A stretch of 64,000 nucleotides of DNA. It comes from Paracentrotus lividus (lineage: Eukaryota; Echinodermata; Echinoidea; Camarodonta; Echinidae). The DNA lies in contig CALNVZ010003435.1 in assembly GCA_940671915.1 (NCBI GenBank), positions 2,106,951 to 2,170,950 on the forward strand, in the 5' to 3' direction. Below are positions 1 to 14,300 of this stretch, piece by piece (position 1 is the first letter of the stretch; each line of letters opens with the position of its first letter). The notes under the pieces were generated by a model. That model saw only the letters and a program-made list of their open reading frames with translations, was not told where the DNA came from and did not search any database. A program made the translations under genes and the position numbers.

Positions 1-2294
1 TCCTTGTACTGAACTACATCACTTTCAGGGGTCAAACCTTTTAGGGAAAATGGGGTAAATAAATTTGTAGCTGGCTCCCTGACTATTAGGGACATTGTTT
101 ATATAGATATAATGTGCACTTTATTATTCAGGTAACTTTATGCTTACAAGTATCTTGGCCAAAACATTTAAATGCAGTATGTACAAGAAATATGAGCATG
201 CATAATTTAAAAGGACAGTTTCTGCTCAACAATTGTCTGTTCTTGCAAGATGAATTGCCACTTTTACTTTATATCAAGTGCAGAACATTTAATTAACTTT
301 ATGCTATACAGGGGACTACTCAGCAAACATTTACTTTGTATGGAATTATAGCAGCTTGCATTTTATTTCATTGTTTCATAATGGGCGAAGAACAAGAGAG
401 GGAGAAAATGATTAGTGTGACATCTGTTATAGGCTTTAGTGCATTCTTGCATGAACAATTTGAATACAATAGTTACACAGGGTCATCAAATTGATAGTCA
501 ACTACATTGTAGTTCATATTTTATAAGAAAATAAATGAAATTTACCTCTGTCTAATATTGTTGGTGTTCTTTAAATTTGCATTTACATATATGTTAAATA
601 TATTTTATCCCCTCTTTATTTCACTTTTTACAATTCATCCATGTGTGCAGACACTAAGTTACATTCACACTCTCGATCTCATTTAAGAGATAATAAAGGT
701 ATTGCCTAATTTCAGTTTGTTCACTTTGATTTGAGTTTTGTATTCACTTTATAGTTCTATAATTATTTTTAGTGTGTAATGGAATTAAGTATGTAAGTAA
801 CAATGTGTGTGTGTTTTTTTTTTAAATCTTATACACTGTTTTTATTAAGTGACTAATTAACAACTTAAATATATTTCGAGAAGCAATGTCCTTTAAAAGC
901 TGAATATTTGTTATTATTTGCAATAATTTAAAATTCATCATAATCCCTAGTAGCAGTTATAAAGGGAGAAGCCTTTAATAGTTTACAGAGTGGTTCTTTC
1001 AATGTCATAAAGTGTAACTCATTAATGTGCTGCTGGCATAACTCTATAATATCATGTGGTCTTTGTGAAAAAAATTGATATGTCTTGTAAAATTATACCT
1101 ATATCTTATAAGGCCCCCAAGGATCTCAATATTTGCTCTCAAAACAAATTATAAGAAAAACCCACACCCAATGTAAATGAGGCATGAAAGTCTCTCATGC
1201 TTGAACACTTTGGTATGTGCCGTTATTAAAAATCATTGAAGTGCAGTAGCCCAATTTCATTTTCATAATTGTGTAAACATATCTTCATATTGTGCATATT
1301 ATATGTGTTAAAGGGCTTGGCAAATTAGTGTGTTGTGTTGTAGTACTCTGTGTTATTACTAGTACTTGTTAGGTTTTTGTGTGATTTATGGACTATGTAG
1401 TTGCTTGATAAGAATATAGGCCTACTTGGAGTTTAGGAGGCTACTTAAGGACTTAATTCTGATACACTTGACAAAATGTCTTATTTTCATAAGCTTCTGT
1501 GTGAGTATACTGTAATATTGGGCGATTCCATACTGTTGTTGTTTTTGTCTCTTTGTTTTCTCTGTTATTTTTGTGTCCCGTACGACACACTACTATTTTC
1601 CATTTCAATTGTAAATGGTATGTGATCGAGTTCAATTAAGTGTTGGTTCTTATGCCCCTTGGTGTACTACTTGAGGATCACCATCAATCAAGAAATTATT
1701 CTTTTATTTTCATACCAAAAAGATGCAAAATGTGGTCAAAATGTCCCGTACGACACAGCATGGAATCGCCCCTTTGTGTATCTGTCATTTCAGCTACTGG
1801 TGTTACCCAATCCTTTCATTCACTCATGTTCACTTTTTATTTTTTTTAATTTTTGTTTTCACTTTGTATGTTTACCTAAATAGAAATGCAGTGAGGGTAT
1901 TTTTACCAAAATATGAAATTTGACAATTTAAAATGATAAAATTTATTAGGCAAGCCACATGATCTATAGTAAAGATAAACTGAAAGTGAAATATTTAGAG
2001 GCAAAAACTGATTTATATGTTTGATACACTATAAGTGTAATGCAGTTTCACATTTCTGCTAGCAAAGAAAAACAATTGTTATTCAACATGATAGCTAGGG
2101 ATTTATGATTATACTCGGACTGTTATAACATTTCCTATTGTATTGTCTTCCAAATAATTTAGACTATTACACAGTGAGGCGACATGACAGATTTTAATGC
2201 TAAAGAACACCTTTTTCATAAATTTATAGCATTCAATAGAAAAAAAAAATTTAGTAAATAGCATTGGCAAATTATTTAATTTTTTGCTGTATAG
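1..2294. other. Non-coding sequence upstream of the first visible kinesin exon
   Basis: AT-rich sequence with only short open frames that resemble no known protein. It ends in a splice acceptor (TATAG at 2290-2294), so at least its last part is intron and the gene's first exon or exons lie upstream, here or outside the window. The only internal structure I can support is the inverted-repeat element at 1520-1771. Confidence 0.6.
1520..1771. repeat. Short inverted-repeat element (MITE-like)
   Basis: The left end reads GGGCGATTCCATACTGT and the right end is the complement of GGGCGATTCCATGCTGT. The motif GTCCCGTACGACACA also occurs twice inside, near 1575 and 1743. It has no coding capacity and I see no clear target-site duplication. 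Confidence 0.5.
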
Positions 2295-2296
2295 CT

Positions 2297-5200
2297 ATGG
2301 TGTCTGATGCCGATGTCCAATCATTACGCAAGGAATTAAGACAAACTCATCAACAACGGGAGGAACTCCTACTCAAAGTCAAGGTATATATCATAATTCA
2401 CTGCAAAGTTTATTCATAAATATTGAAATTTTGGGGGTCTTTTTTTTACCCCCGCACTAATAAGATGGAATTGATACATGTATTCTGTCATATTTTTACC
2501 ATTTGAATTTTATATCTAGTCTTGTGAAAGAAAACATGGTTATTTCCTTTTTTTCCTTCTAGATAATAAAAAACAAAGTTTTATGTGAAAATCTCATCCA
2601 TGTTGAACATACTCGGGACTCTTTATCACATGTAATACACAAAAGCATCATTTTGATTAAAACATACTGTAGTAATTTAATAGTACAATAGTAATAATAA
2701 TAATAATAACAATAGGTTTTTAATTCCATGTATCTAATTGCTTATAAAAAACAGAATATATACATGTAATAGAAATCAAAATGCTGTAGTGCACTGGGTT
2801 CATAAAAATTATATCTACAAAGTCCTGAATAGATGCGTTTTAGGGTTACTCCTGAACTCGTCATATTTGTTGATGTTTTTGAGGTATTCTGGAAGTTTAT
2901 TTCATAGAACAGTAGCTGCATGTGAAAATGACCTTTCACCAGAAGATTTTGTTATAATTTCCTTATCATATGCCTTAACCAAAAAGAGAATATAATTAGA
3001 TTGTTGTTCTCAATTTGATGAATATTGAACAGAACTTCCGGGAGAGCTCCCAGCAGTTCCGAGCTAGCTATGAGAAGGAGAAGGCTAGCAAGTGGCAACA
3101 GATCAAGATCCTACGTAAGAGTCACGAAGCTCATATGCAGGAGAAACATCAACTCATAGAAAATCTACAGGATATTATCAAAGATCAGGAAGCAAGAATT
3201 CTGGAGCTTGAAGACGGTGATCCAGGTAAGGAATAGTGAATATTATTACACTTTTCAAATCTGTCTCACTCTCTCTATGTTATTCTCCATCTTTTTTTTC
3301 CAGAATATACACTTAAACTATACACATAAATATTCAGGTGGTCTTAAACTTTTAACAATGAGGGTATGCACACAAACAGAATCATATCAATCATATAGTA
3401 TTTAAATGTTTGAAACATAAATATATTATGAAGCATTCATGTATATTTAGGCACATACTACAAGACGATTCTAAACATTGAAATATATGTAGAAATGTGA
3501 ATGTGAATTTGATGTGAAATATGATAATCACATCCTACAAAAAAAAAGATATTTATGAAACTTATTATGAATATATGAACTTAGATTTATCAAATTAAAT
3601 ATTTTCTGAAAATGCATATTTAATTTCATATATTATATCGTGTTTACTAATTTACAGGAACAAACTCAACTCCTTTCACAAGTATCTCTAGCCGACTAGA
3701 GCAGCTGATTGATGCACTAGAAGATCAACAAAGTCAGGTAGCTGAAGCCAGGGAAAAACAGTACACAGCTGAGGAGGCACTGAGGCAGATGCAGCAGAAT
3801 GGACACAATGGGGGCGGGGACCAGCCAAGGGAGGAAGATGATGATGATCATAAGGCAGGGAGGGGTAACCATAGCAACAAAGCAGTAGAGTCTGGGCTTC
3901 GGCAGCAGCTGGAGGAAGCTAATAATATGATCCAACAGATGCATGAGGAACAGGTCAGAACAATTATCTTTTTTCACTCATCAATTATTTTCATTGATTA
4001 ATGACCTTTTCCTTGATTCCTTATATTCTGTGTAAGATGAAGCCATTATTTTGAACAAATGATCATCCTCAATGATATATAAAAAAATTTGTTGTAACAA
4101 TAGAAATTATTGCTGCAAAATTGATGAAGGCATTTTCTCTGCTTGTTATTATCTAATCAGTATTGTCTGGTAAAGTTACAGAGCTCTGTAATATAAGATA
4201 ATTTATTCTTTTACAGTCTGAGAGAAATATATGAAATAATGTTAATGCTGTAGGTAATTATATGAAAATGTGAGTGTTTAGCTTTCAAGCTGATATAAGC
4301 TTTTTGGGGTTTTGATTTTTCCTATAATCTTCAGCTTTTTGAATTTCTTCCTCTGTACAAAGGTATAAGTACCTTTCCAATTTCATCTTATGTCAGAGCT
4401 CTCTTTTAATTGTTAGGCTTTTTGTTATAATTTGTGGTCCCTCACATGCCTGTTTTAAAAATAATAGTTGGAAATGTGACAGGTTCAAAACTTCTTCTTT
4501 TTTTAAATTTTTATAATAATTTTTATATTTTATTGACTATAGAAGCAACTAGTCAAGGTTACTATATTTGTTTATCTAGAACATAACTAATCTCTGTAGA
4601 ATCATATGGTAGAACCCTCTTTGACCTCTGTGAACATTGTTTTTACTGTAGAAGCAGCTTGGTGGAGTAACAGATTATGAGAAGGAGGTGGAGCAGTTGA
4701 AGGAGGAGGTAGGCAAACTCAAAGATGATTGCTCCAGGTATAAGAAGGAGGCTCAGCACCAGGAGCAGGTTAGGAGGAGAGAGTCAAAGTCACTCAAGGT
4801 TAGCAGAATTTCACTTTTTAACAATATTTTCCCATTTATTTCTCATATTTTCTCTTGTCTCCTTCTGACTTAGTCATATGGACTGTGAAATATATTTTCC
4901 CATGACATATGTTGAGTTTGTCAGGAGGTAAGATGCATTTTGAAAGATAATGGGGAAATTTGGAAATTTATATTTAAAACAAATGGAGAGTTGTCCACAT
5001 AATCAGCCATATTGAAGAAATGTTACAAAATTGAGGACCTCTATAGAAAGTGCAAGACTTTTCAGACTTCCATAACTTTCTCATTTAATAACTGATTTTG
5101 GTGAAACTGTGTATGAATTGCCCCTTTCATTTTTCTCATTCCTCAAAGTTTGTTTCTCTCCTTTGAGTATTGGTTTCCTTTAACAAAGATAATGTCCCTA

Positions 5201-8200
5201 ATAAAAGTAATACTGTAGTTTGTTCTTGTACAGCACAAATAGCGTCTAATGTTTCTAGCGCTTGTAAAAGGGCTGGAAAACTAAAGTCTGAAGCACACAA
5301 TATAGTTGAACTTGTTTAAGTGGCCACCTCTGTATAAAGGTCACCTCCCTTTAGTTGTCACCTGTATTACCTCCCACCAGTAAGAAATCTGTGTTGCATA
5401 ACCTGACTATACAGAGGCCACTTTTTCTGTTTCTCGAATAATGGTCGTAATAGACAAGTTTTGACTGTTTATCAGACTGTTATATTAGTAGGCCTAATAT
5501 ACAAGCAGAAAAATCTGTAGAAAAGGAAGTACAGGTTTAACCGAAAGAGAAGCATCTTTCTTGAAATGTGGCGCATATATAAATCAACATTTACTTTGTC
5601 AATTAATTGATTGATTTTTGAGATCCCTACCTACATGTATATGAGTTAATATTTACCCTTCATAATGTCCAGACCATGTCCTTATTTGTGGTAAGACAAG
5701 GACATTCCTATGAGGACACAGGTAGTGCAATTCACCCATAGGTAATTCCATTGTTAGTTCTATTGATTATTCTCCCACCCTTACCTTTAAAGTGAGAGAG
5801 AGTACCCAACTTTCTTCCCCGCAATCCATCTATTGTTTGGATGACATAGCCACTATTGATTAGACTTGTGCGTTGAGGCTTCCTTTTCTTCCATATAATG
5901 TCTTATTGAAGAACAGTATGTGTGCTGTGATGTAGACTGGTATAAGGGATATTAGATCATTATGGTGGGATATATTAAGGTAAGAAGATTAGCCAGGTGA
6001 GATTAAGAAAGAGGGATTAGTAGGAAAGGGGAGAGAGAACATATATTACTGTGCAGTGATGTAGACATTTTATTACTGCTTTAATGTATATGACCATTAT
6101 GTTCATGTTACGGTGTGAGAGGGTTATGCAGGTAAGATTAAGTGAGAGAGAGAGAGATAGAGAAGGGGGTAGTAGAAAACTGTGATGAAAACTGTTGAAA
6201 ATCAAAGAGCATTTTGTGCTAAATGGTAAGAGGGGATTAGTGTGATTAAAATATTAACAGTGAGGCAGGGACAATAGAGATAAAGCTAAAAATAAATGTG
6301 AGTGAGGTAGCATGAGAAGGCGAGATACAGAGAGAGAAAGAGGAAATTTGTATAAATATATGAAGCAAATAAAAAATAATATTGGAAGTCTCGTTCTTCA
6401 TCTTCTTATTCCTGTATAGTACGTGCTGCTTCATTTCAGTTCAAAGATTACGCTCTGTGAATGGCTGTCATTCAATGGGTGAAGCACCACATAAATCATT
6501 GTCATTTCTAAATAACGTTTTAGATTCCTACAATCAATTATTGATACAATTCTATGAAAACATATGTACTTATGTCCTTGGACAAGGCATTCTATCTACA
6601 TTTGCTTCACTTCACCCAGGTGTAAATGGGTACCCGATATGTTGAAGCGCAATGAGCATCATGCTTTACAGACCTGAGCACTGTGTAAGAAGCCATCATT
6701 ATTATTATTTTCTTCTATTGTTTACTCAATTATTTGCAGCAATCTGAGGTTGAGAAGCATCAGCTTCAGAAACAGTTGACTAGATTACAGACTGAGATGG
6801 CTGATAAAATAAGAGAGTTAGATGAACTATCAACTAGACAATCAGAAACTCTCAACCAATCAGCAGGTGGGTCTCATCTGAGCCAATGTGGCTTTGGATC
6901 CATACTAAATTTCCTTATTCTTTCTTCCAAGGACCTGTTTCTCATAACCATCATACATCGTAGTTGTTGTTTTGTAAGTCTAAATTTGTGGACATCCCAT
7001 TGAAACTCATCCCATTGCCTCTCTCTAATCTGAATCAGAAAGCCCTGAGAAAACCAAATTTAAGCTTTAATAAATTGATTGATTGACTGACAGGTATAAC
7101 TGAAGACATGATGGCAAGGTATTAAATTTCTTTTGCCTCTCCCTACCCAGAAATACAAAGGGGGAACAAATTTGAGTTCTGATATATCAGTTAATAAACC
7201 ACACAACCTGAGAAGTATGACTGAATATATGGATATGATGTAGGGTGACAAGTTCATATTTTTCTATTGCCTCTCCTTACCTTAGATTACATGGGGAAAA
7301 CAAATTTGAGGTCTAATATATTGATTAATGATCACATGATCACATCACCTGATAGGTATGAGTGAGGACATGGAGAGGATGAAGGACCAGATGAAGAGAG
7401 AGATCCAGGACCTCAAGACCAAGCTCAGAGAAAAGGAGGACCAGATAGCAGAGCTAGAGGCTTATAAGGAGAAGTCAAATGTTCTAGAAGTAGAAGTCTC
7501 AAAGCTTAACAATGAACTCTTTGATAGCAAACAGACTTCTGAGACGGCCCTAATGGCGTCTAAGGATGGTCATCTCAAAGAAATCAAGGTAAGTTTCAAA
7601 CTTGAACTACACATTAGTCGTTGTTGAATATCTCCATTTGCAGGGGCTGCTATTGCCAGTATGCGATGAATCAATTATAGGTACACTAATATTCATACCC
7701 GAGCTCATTGAACTTGTATTTGATGGAAAAAAAATATCTAAATCAAAATTAACTTTTTAATGGAACATAAAGGTTTTAGAGGTTTTACCTGCACTTACCC
7801 TTCTGTAACCAAATATATTGTGATTATATGAAAGGAAAAAGCTTATTCTTTGCTATATATTTCATATACAACATAACCTTTCATCAGTGAAGAGAGAAAA
7901 AGTACAAAACAAAACTTTTACATGTAGCAACTGCTTACATGTACATAAAGTTTGATGGAATAAATGATTATGTTGTCTGTACAATAGCACTGAACCATAA
8001 TATACACATTTATGCATTATTTTGTTTTTCATGTAGAAACTTCAAGCTGCAAACAAATCCAGTGCAAAGCGTATCAAGGAGCTCGAAGACAAACTAGCCA
8101 AGGAGTCTGAGAACCTTCTAGAATCTGCCCAGAAACAGCTTCAGACACAGGAATCTCTGGAGAGGGAACTCAATGAGAAGTGTAGTGAGCTGGAGAGGGT

Positions 8201-10902
8201 CCAAGAAGAGTTTGAAGAACTTAAAGCTAATCCAAAGGTTTGTATCGATATTATAAATAAATTAGGAAGAAGGGACAATGAATATATGCCACACATATTT
8301 CATTGTTATTTTATTTGCAGTTCCTATGTAAAGCTTGAATATGATTGCTATTGAAATTGAAGAATGGTTGTGGAAAGTATAAAAAACAGATTGTTCAAAT
8401 GTCAAATTTTTATTGTCAGATAGAATGAAAGGTTACATAATAATACACACATCATGTGAAAAATGAGATCTTAAAATGCGTGTTCTAATAGAAATATCAT
8501 GTCAAAAGTGGAGTCCAAGAATATAATTGTTTAGAAGGCTTGTCACTGATAAAGTGCATGTAAATCTGATTTAACAGTCAAATTCAAATTTTTACAAAGA
8601 TTCAACAGATGAAAATAAAAGTTAATAGTCACTATGCCTTTGTAGAGTTTGAGTGTTTCATGAGAAACCAATAAGACTTCTATTTTTGAATCTTACCAAA
8701 ATTAATCCTCAGTTTTAATTTTTCCACTCTTATGTCAAATTTGAATGCCTCAGGTGTGAAACATGTTTTAGGTTACTTTTATATAAACCACATTCTCTTT
8801 GTTGAAATTGTAGATGGTTGAAGTTGAGAAGAAAGTGGAAGTTGAGTCTGAGGACGCCAAACGGGCCCTGTTACAATTCAAGCTTCAGAACAACAAACTA
8901 AAGAAAGATCTTGGTTCACTCAAGGAAACCCACAAAGATACTGAGAAGCAGCTAGAAGACTCTAAGACTGAGGTGGACTCACTCATTCAAAAGGTAATTG
9001 TCATGGAGGAGAATAGTTATATTCTGTGATTGTTGAATGTTACGCACAATATATCTGGAATTTCCCCTAGTTTATCCAGTCCTATCAAATCCAGTTCAGT
9101 CATTGTAAATTTTGGTCTGAAACTAGTATTAATGATGAAATAAAGTGGAAAGTATATGTAAGGATAGACAAGGTGTGTTCTTTTTGTGCAGGTTTTAAAG
9201 AGATACATTGTTTAAGAGAAGGTTCATATAGCGTTGGAAGTAAAAGGTCTATGACATTTTGCTCCATGATCAATCCCTAACATTAACTGTAGTATTATTG
9301 TTGAATGGCTAACTCAAGCTCAGGACTAATCACTAAACCTAACTCTTACCATGAACCTAACATAAATACCTATCACAACCCTAACCCTACATCTTAGGTG
9401 AAATAGAGCCTGGATCAATTGTCACCGGAGCATTTGCTTGGTTCCCCGCAAGTAGTAAAAAGAATTTGTAAAAAGATGGTCACTATAGCAGGTTTCATCT
9501 TACATCTTTTAAATGTGTAATTGATGAGTAGCAAATCCATGATTTGAAAATGGGGGTGGGGGAAGCTAAAAAATTTCTGATTTTAACATGTGCAGTCAAT
9601 GAGTGGTTTTCAAATGGGGGGGGGGGGGCGGGGGGCTTACCTGGCATCCCCAACTTGGATCCCCCACTGATAAATATATATTTGTTGTTGTAAATAGCTT
9701 GAGGAAAGAGAACAGGAGATGGCTGAGGTCCAACACCAGATGGAGGAGGAGATGAAATGCTTGGAGGAGGCTAAAGATGAAGAAATCCAACGAACCAAGG
9801 AGGATGCTGAACAGGAGACTAGTTTCATCTTCCAGAAGTATTCCTTGATGAGGACCAAGTTCAATCAGCTTAGACCTGGACTACTGATGATAGCCCAAGA
9901 GTATCAGCAGCTTAGGTCTATGTGTAGTCAGTTTCCTCTCATGCTCAGTAAGGCCATTGAAGATACAAAGAACGAGGTAGGTTCAATGAAATAATTGTTT
10001 TTCTGAGTATTAATGTATTATTATGTTGTTGTATGGATTCATATATTCACAATAATTTGAAAGATTTGTAAGTATATAATACTATATATTTGGCCCCATT
10101 GCATGCCTAAAAATAGTATTTAAAAATATACTGTATATACATTTATTATTCATCATTTAGATACAATGTCTTAGTATGTGTTCTCACCAAAAAAGCTGAA
10201 TGATATGACTTTCATTAATGTGATGAGTAGTAGTGGAACAAATATGGTCTAGATCTTTACTCCATTTGAATAATATCAAGTTTTGACAATGTTTAAAATA
10301 CATTGGGAGAATTCCCCTATCTTTCAAAGCTATATTGGTTTATTTACTTAAATGCTATAGAGATTAAGCATTGTATTGGATCTTGGGGCTATAGGGGGAA
10401 ACCCCTGACCAAAATCATACTATATTAGTGAAACCATCAACTATTGAGCAAAGCTGTATACATGTGCCCCTGGCAGATTTTTTAAAAGTTTTTACCTCAG
10501 AGGTGTCATAATTGCCAAAAGCTACCTTGTTCCAAAACTGATTTTATTGCCATTTTGTATTCTTCTCAAGATTGGAGCCAAACTCTCCAAGGTCGCCAAA
10601 CACAACGAAGAGCTTCACAAGAAATACCAGAAGGAGCTCATCCTGCGCAAGAAGTACAACAACGAACTCATCGACCTGAAGGGTAACATCCGTGTCTTTG
10701 CTCGCGTCCGTCCTCTGATCAAGGAAGATGGTGGCGGTGTGAACTCTAAGCCTGTTGTGACTTTTGATGAGGATGATGATGGTCTCCTGAATATCGTCAA
10801 CAAAGGAAGACTGTCAACGTTTGAAGTGGACAAAGTATTTGATATGGCATCTACACAAGAACAGGTCAGTACAGTGAAGAGTCTGTCTCTTCTTCCATTC
10901 TT

Positions 10903-10992
<90 letters not shown>

Positions 10993-11288
10993 TCTGTACT
11001 TTCAGTTTACTTGTTGTAAAGTTTAAAGGTACTGTGTAATAGTGCTGGTGAAGTTTCACTGTCAGAAACAATCCATAGGAAATATATATTTACACTTTTG
11101 TTGATCATTTAGTTTATGAAAAATTTGTAAAACCATGTAAATATGCTATTATTTATTGAAATTAATTGGTAAATATGTATTTTATCATCCCTTTTCTTTT
11201 TGACTGATATGACAGCATTATTATTTTCTCTGCGACAAATTGTCACAGAATTCATTTCATTTTAATTTTGTTGTTTTGTTGTCTTTAG

Positions 11289-11326
<38 letters not shown>

Positions 11327-14300
11327 TATTTATTAAAAGAATTTGTTTACATCTATGCAGGTATTCAAAGAGGTTCAACCTCTAATCATCTCCAGTGTAG
11401 ATGGATATAATGTCTGTATCTTTGCATACGGACAAACAGGCTCAGGAAAGACATTCACTATGCAGGTAAAATAATCACAAACCTTTTAAATAAACTTTGT
11501 TCTGTTTGGTGCATTTTAAAACTCATCTAAATTGACATCCAAAGGAAACAAGTTATGTCTAATGTTATTTAGATTTGTTTTTATTGTTATACAATATCAA
11601 ACAGTTATGTCTAATGTTATTGAGAATTGTTGTAATTGTCATTCAATATCAGGTACTAAGTTTTATAGTAAAAAGTCAAATATTTTTACACATCTATTGA
11701 GTAGAACCTATTTATTTACTCAGAAGTTTCTCAATGTTCAAAAACAAGTTTGTATCATTAACATCTACTCATCAAATGATGCAGCTTAAGGTTAATTATA
11801 TATTCAAATAACGATTGTTTTTCATGAGATGACTTTTACTAACTCTTATGTTTGTTATATTTTTAGGGTCCTTCAAAGAATCCAGGCATCAATCAACGGG
11901 CCCTCAGGTCACTGTTTCAAGAAACGTCTGCTCGCTCAGATTTCACTTTCACCATTACAGTATCTGTCATGGAGATCTATAATGAAATGCTCAGGTAAAA
12001 GTTTGTAATATATTTTATTGAAACTGTATGGCCAAAATTGAAGAAAATTTGAGTAAATATTCCCTTTTATAGAATAAACTAATCTATTGTTTTTAGACAT
12101 CCTTTTGGACAAGAGGCATTCATAATAATCATTTAAAATTTTTGATTTTGAAAGACAAGCTTGTCTGTCAGACATAACCATTTAATTTTTTGGTATGAAA
12201 TGTTAAACAGACTGTCATTGTATATTCCAAATATTATTGTTAAATTTGTACCAAATTACTTGTATAGTGTTTTGTTGGAAGTGGAAATAAACATTAATTG
12301 ATTGAATATAATGTTTTTGCTGATGTCTAATGAAACAATTAAAAAAAAATTCTTCCCTATAGGGATCTTTTGAGCGATGACCCATCCAACAAGCTGGATG
12401 TAAAGATGTCAACAGAGGGCGGGCTCTATGTGCCTGGACTCACTGAAGTTGATGTCACATGCGTTGAGGACATCAATAAGGTCAGTGTCCTCTATGGAAA
12501 TTATTTTCTGTGTGGTTGTCAAATATATTTTTTTTTAAAGGAACTAAGATTCATTAAAAGTTTTTGGATGATTAAAAAGTTTCATATCAAAAGGGATTGA
12601 ATCTGTTTTTGCAGCTTCAGAGAAAAAGATGTTTGTTTATAGGTGTCTGTGGATAAATGAAAAGAACAGTTCCATTTTGTTGTGGCTGCTCTTAAAAGTT
12701 TGAGTAATATTTTTGTTCAAAGACATGTATTTATCTAAACATTGGTCCGATCATTGCAAATTTATGTAGTCCCTTCCCTTTTCAAATGAAACTCGTCATA
12801 TACTGCATAAACTTACATATGACAAACTTCATGTTCAGGACCAATGAAAGTGTGTATTGTTATTAAGATCTTGTCAAATCCGAGATAAAACAACAATAAA
12901 AAGTCAATATTTAGATACAATTCTTTAACTTTTTTAATCATTGACATAATTTCAGGTTTTCTCGACTGGACATAAGAACCGTTCCACAGCAAGCACTGAC
13001 ATGAATGAACACAGCTCTAGATCCCATGCCTTGCTATGTGTCAACATTATTGGAAAGAACAAAGCATCTGGCAAGCGAACGATAGGTAAGTTGAAGATAA
13101 TTATGAAATCCTAGATATCTCAAAAGATGATTAGTTGAGATATACAATTTATGTATAGTTGAAGGTTTGAAATATTTCAAAGTTAAGTTAAAGTAATCTT
13201 TTGTAGATGAACTTGTTATGAGTATGTAATTAAATTGTATTCAATTACTGTGAGAAACACTCACATACAAAAACTATGGCAAGCTATTATGAAAGACAGA
13301 CAGTGAAGATTGGATATACATTGTAAATGGGAGAATGAAAAGTACACAATATCTGCAATCTGATTTCTATTATTTTTCTGTTAGACTGTTAAGTCTCTGT
13401 TCTTTTTCAGCGAGAAAAGGGCTTAAAATGCACCAATCTTTTGTAAAAGAAACATCTCAAATTTGTTTTCATCATAATAACATTATTATGGCAATTATAT
13501 AGGTTTCTGCGTCTATTTATATTTCTCTTTCTTTATCTCTTTCTCTCTCTCTTCTAGGCAAACTGAATCTTGTAGATCTGGCTGGTTCAGAGCGAGTGAA
13601 CAAGTCTGGATCAGGTACAGACACCCAACGATTAAAGGAAGCCCAAAGTATCAACAAATCTCTCTCTGCTCTAGGAGATGTCATCCAAGCATTGAGAGCA
13701 AAGCAAGGTCATATACCATACAGGAACTCGAAACTGACCTATTTACTTCAAGAATCACTTGGTGAGTACCCTAACATCAGTGCCATGTTACATGAAGAGT
13801 AGCAATGAATTCCAAATTTTGAAACAACCATTCTGATTGGTTCACAGTTAGACTTTTACGCAAGAAGTCCGGGCAACAAGGATCCTGATTGGTTACTGTG
13901 GATTTACCATTGATTGTAATTGTTATGTAACAGGGCCCTAGAATCACTTGGTTAGTACCCGAACATCAGTGCCCTCTAACATGAAGAGTTACAATGAATT
14001 GCAGATTTGAAACTTCCACTTTAATTGGTTTACAGTAAGACTTTTATGCAAGTCCTTGCAAAAAGGATGTGTTAGGGTTAGGGTTATATGGATTATATGG
14101 ATTCGCCATTGATTTAAGTTTTATGTTACAGGGCCCTGGTTACATTAGCCTGTTTGCATGTATATCTACACTTCTCATGAAGGCAAACAAAAAAAATAAT
14201 TGCCAATTTTTTTCCCATCAACACCTGTAAATCGTCCAGAATTGTATTTTTTCCAGATTTGGTACATTCAAACTCAATAGATATATGTGTAGAAGTGACT

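Noticed and set aside
10814-11071. A frame of alternating RE residues
   Set aside because: It is the reverse strand of the (CT)n microsatellite.
14070-14090. GTTAGGGTTAGGG resembling telomere repeats
   Set aside because: Only two units, embedded in a MITE-like copy; far too short for an interstitial telomere array.
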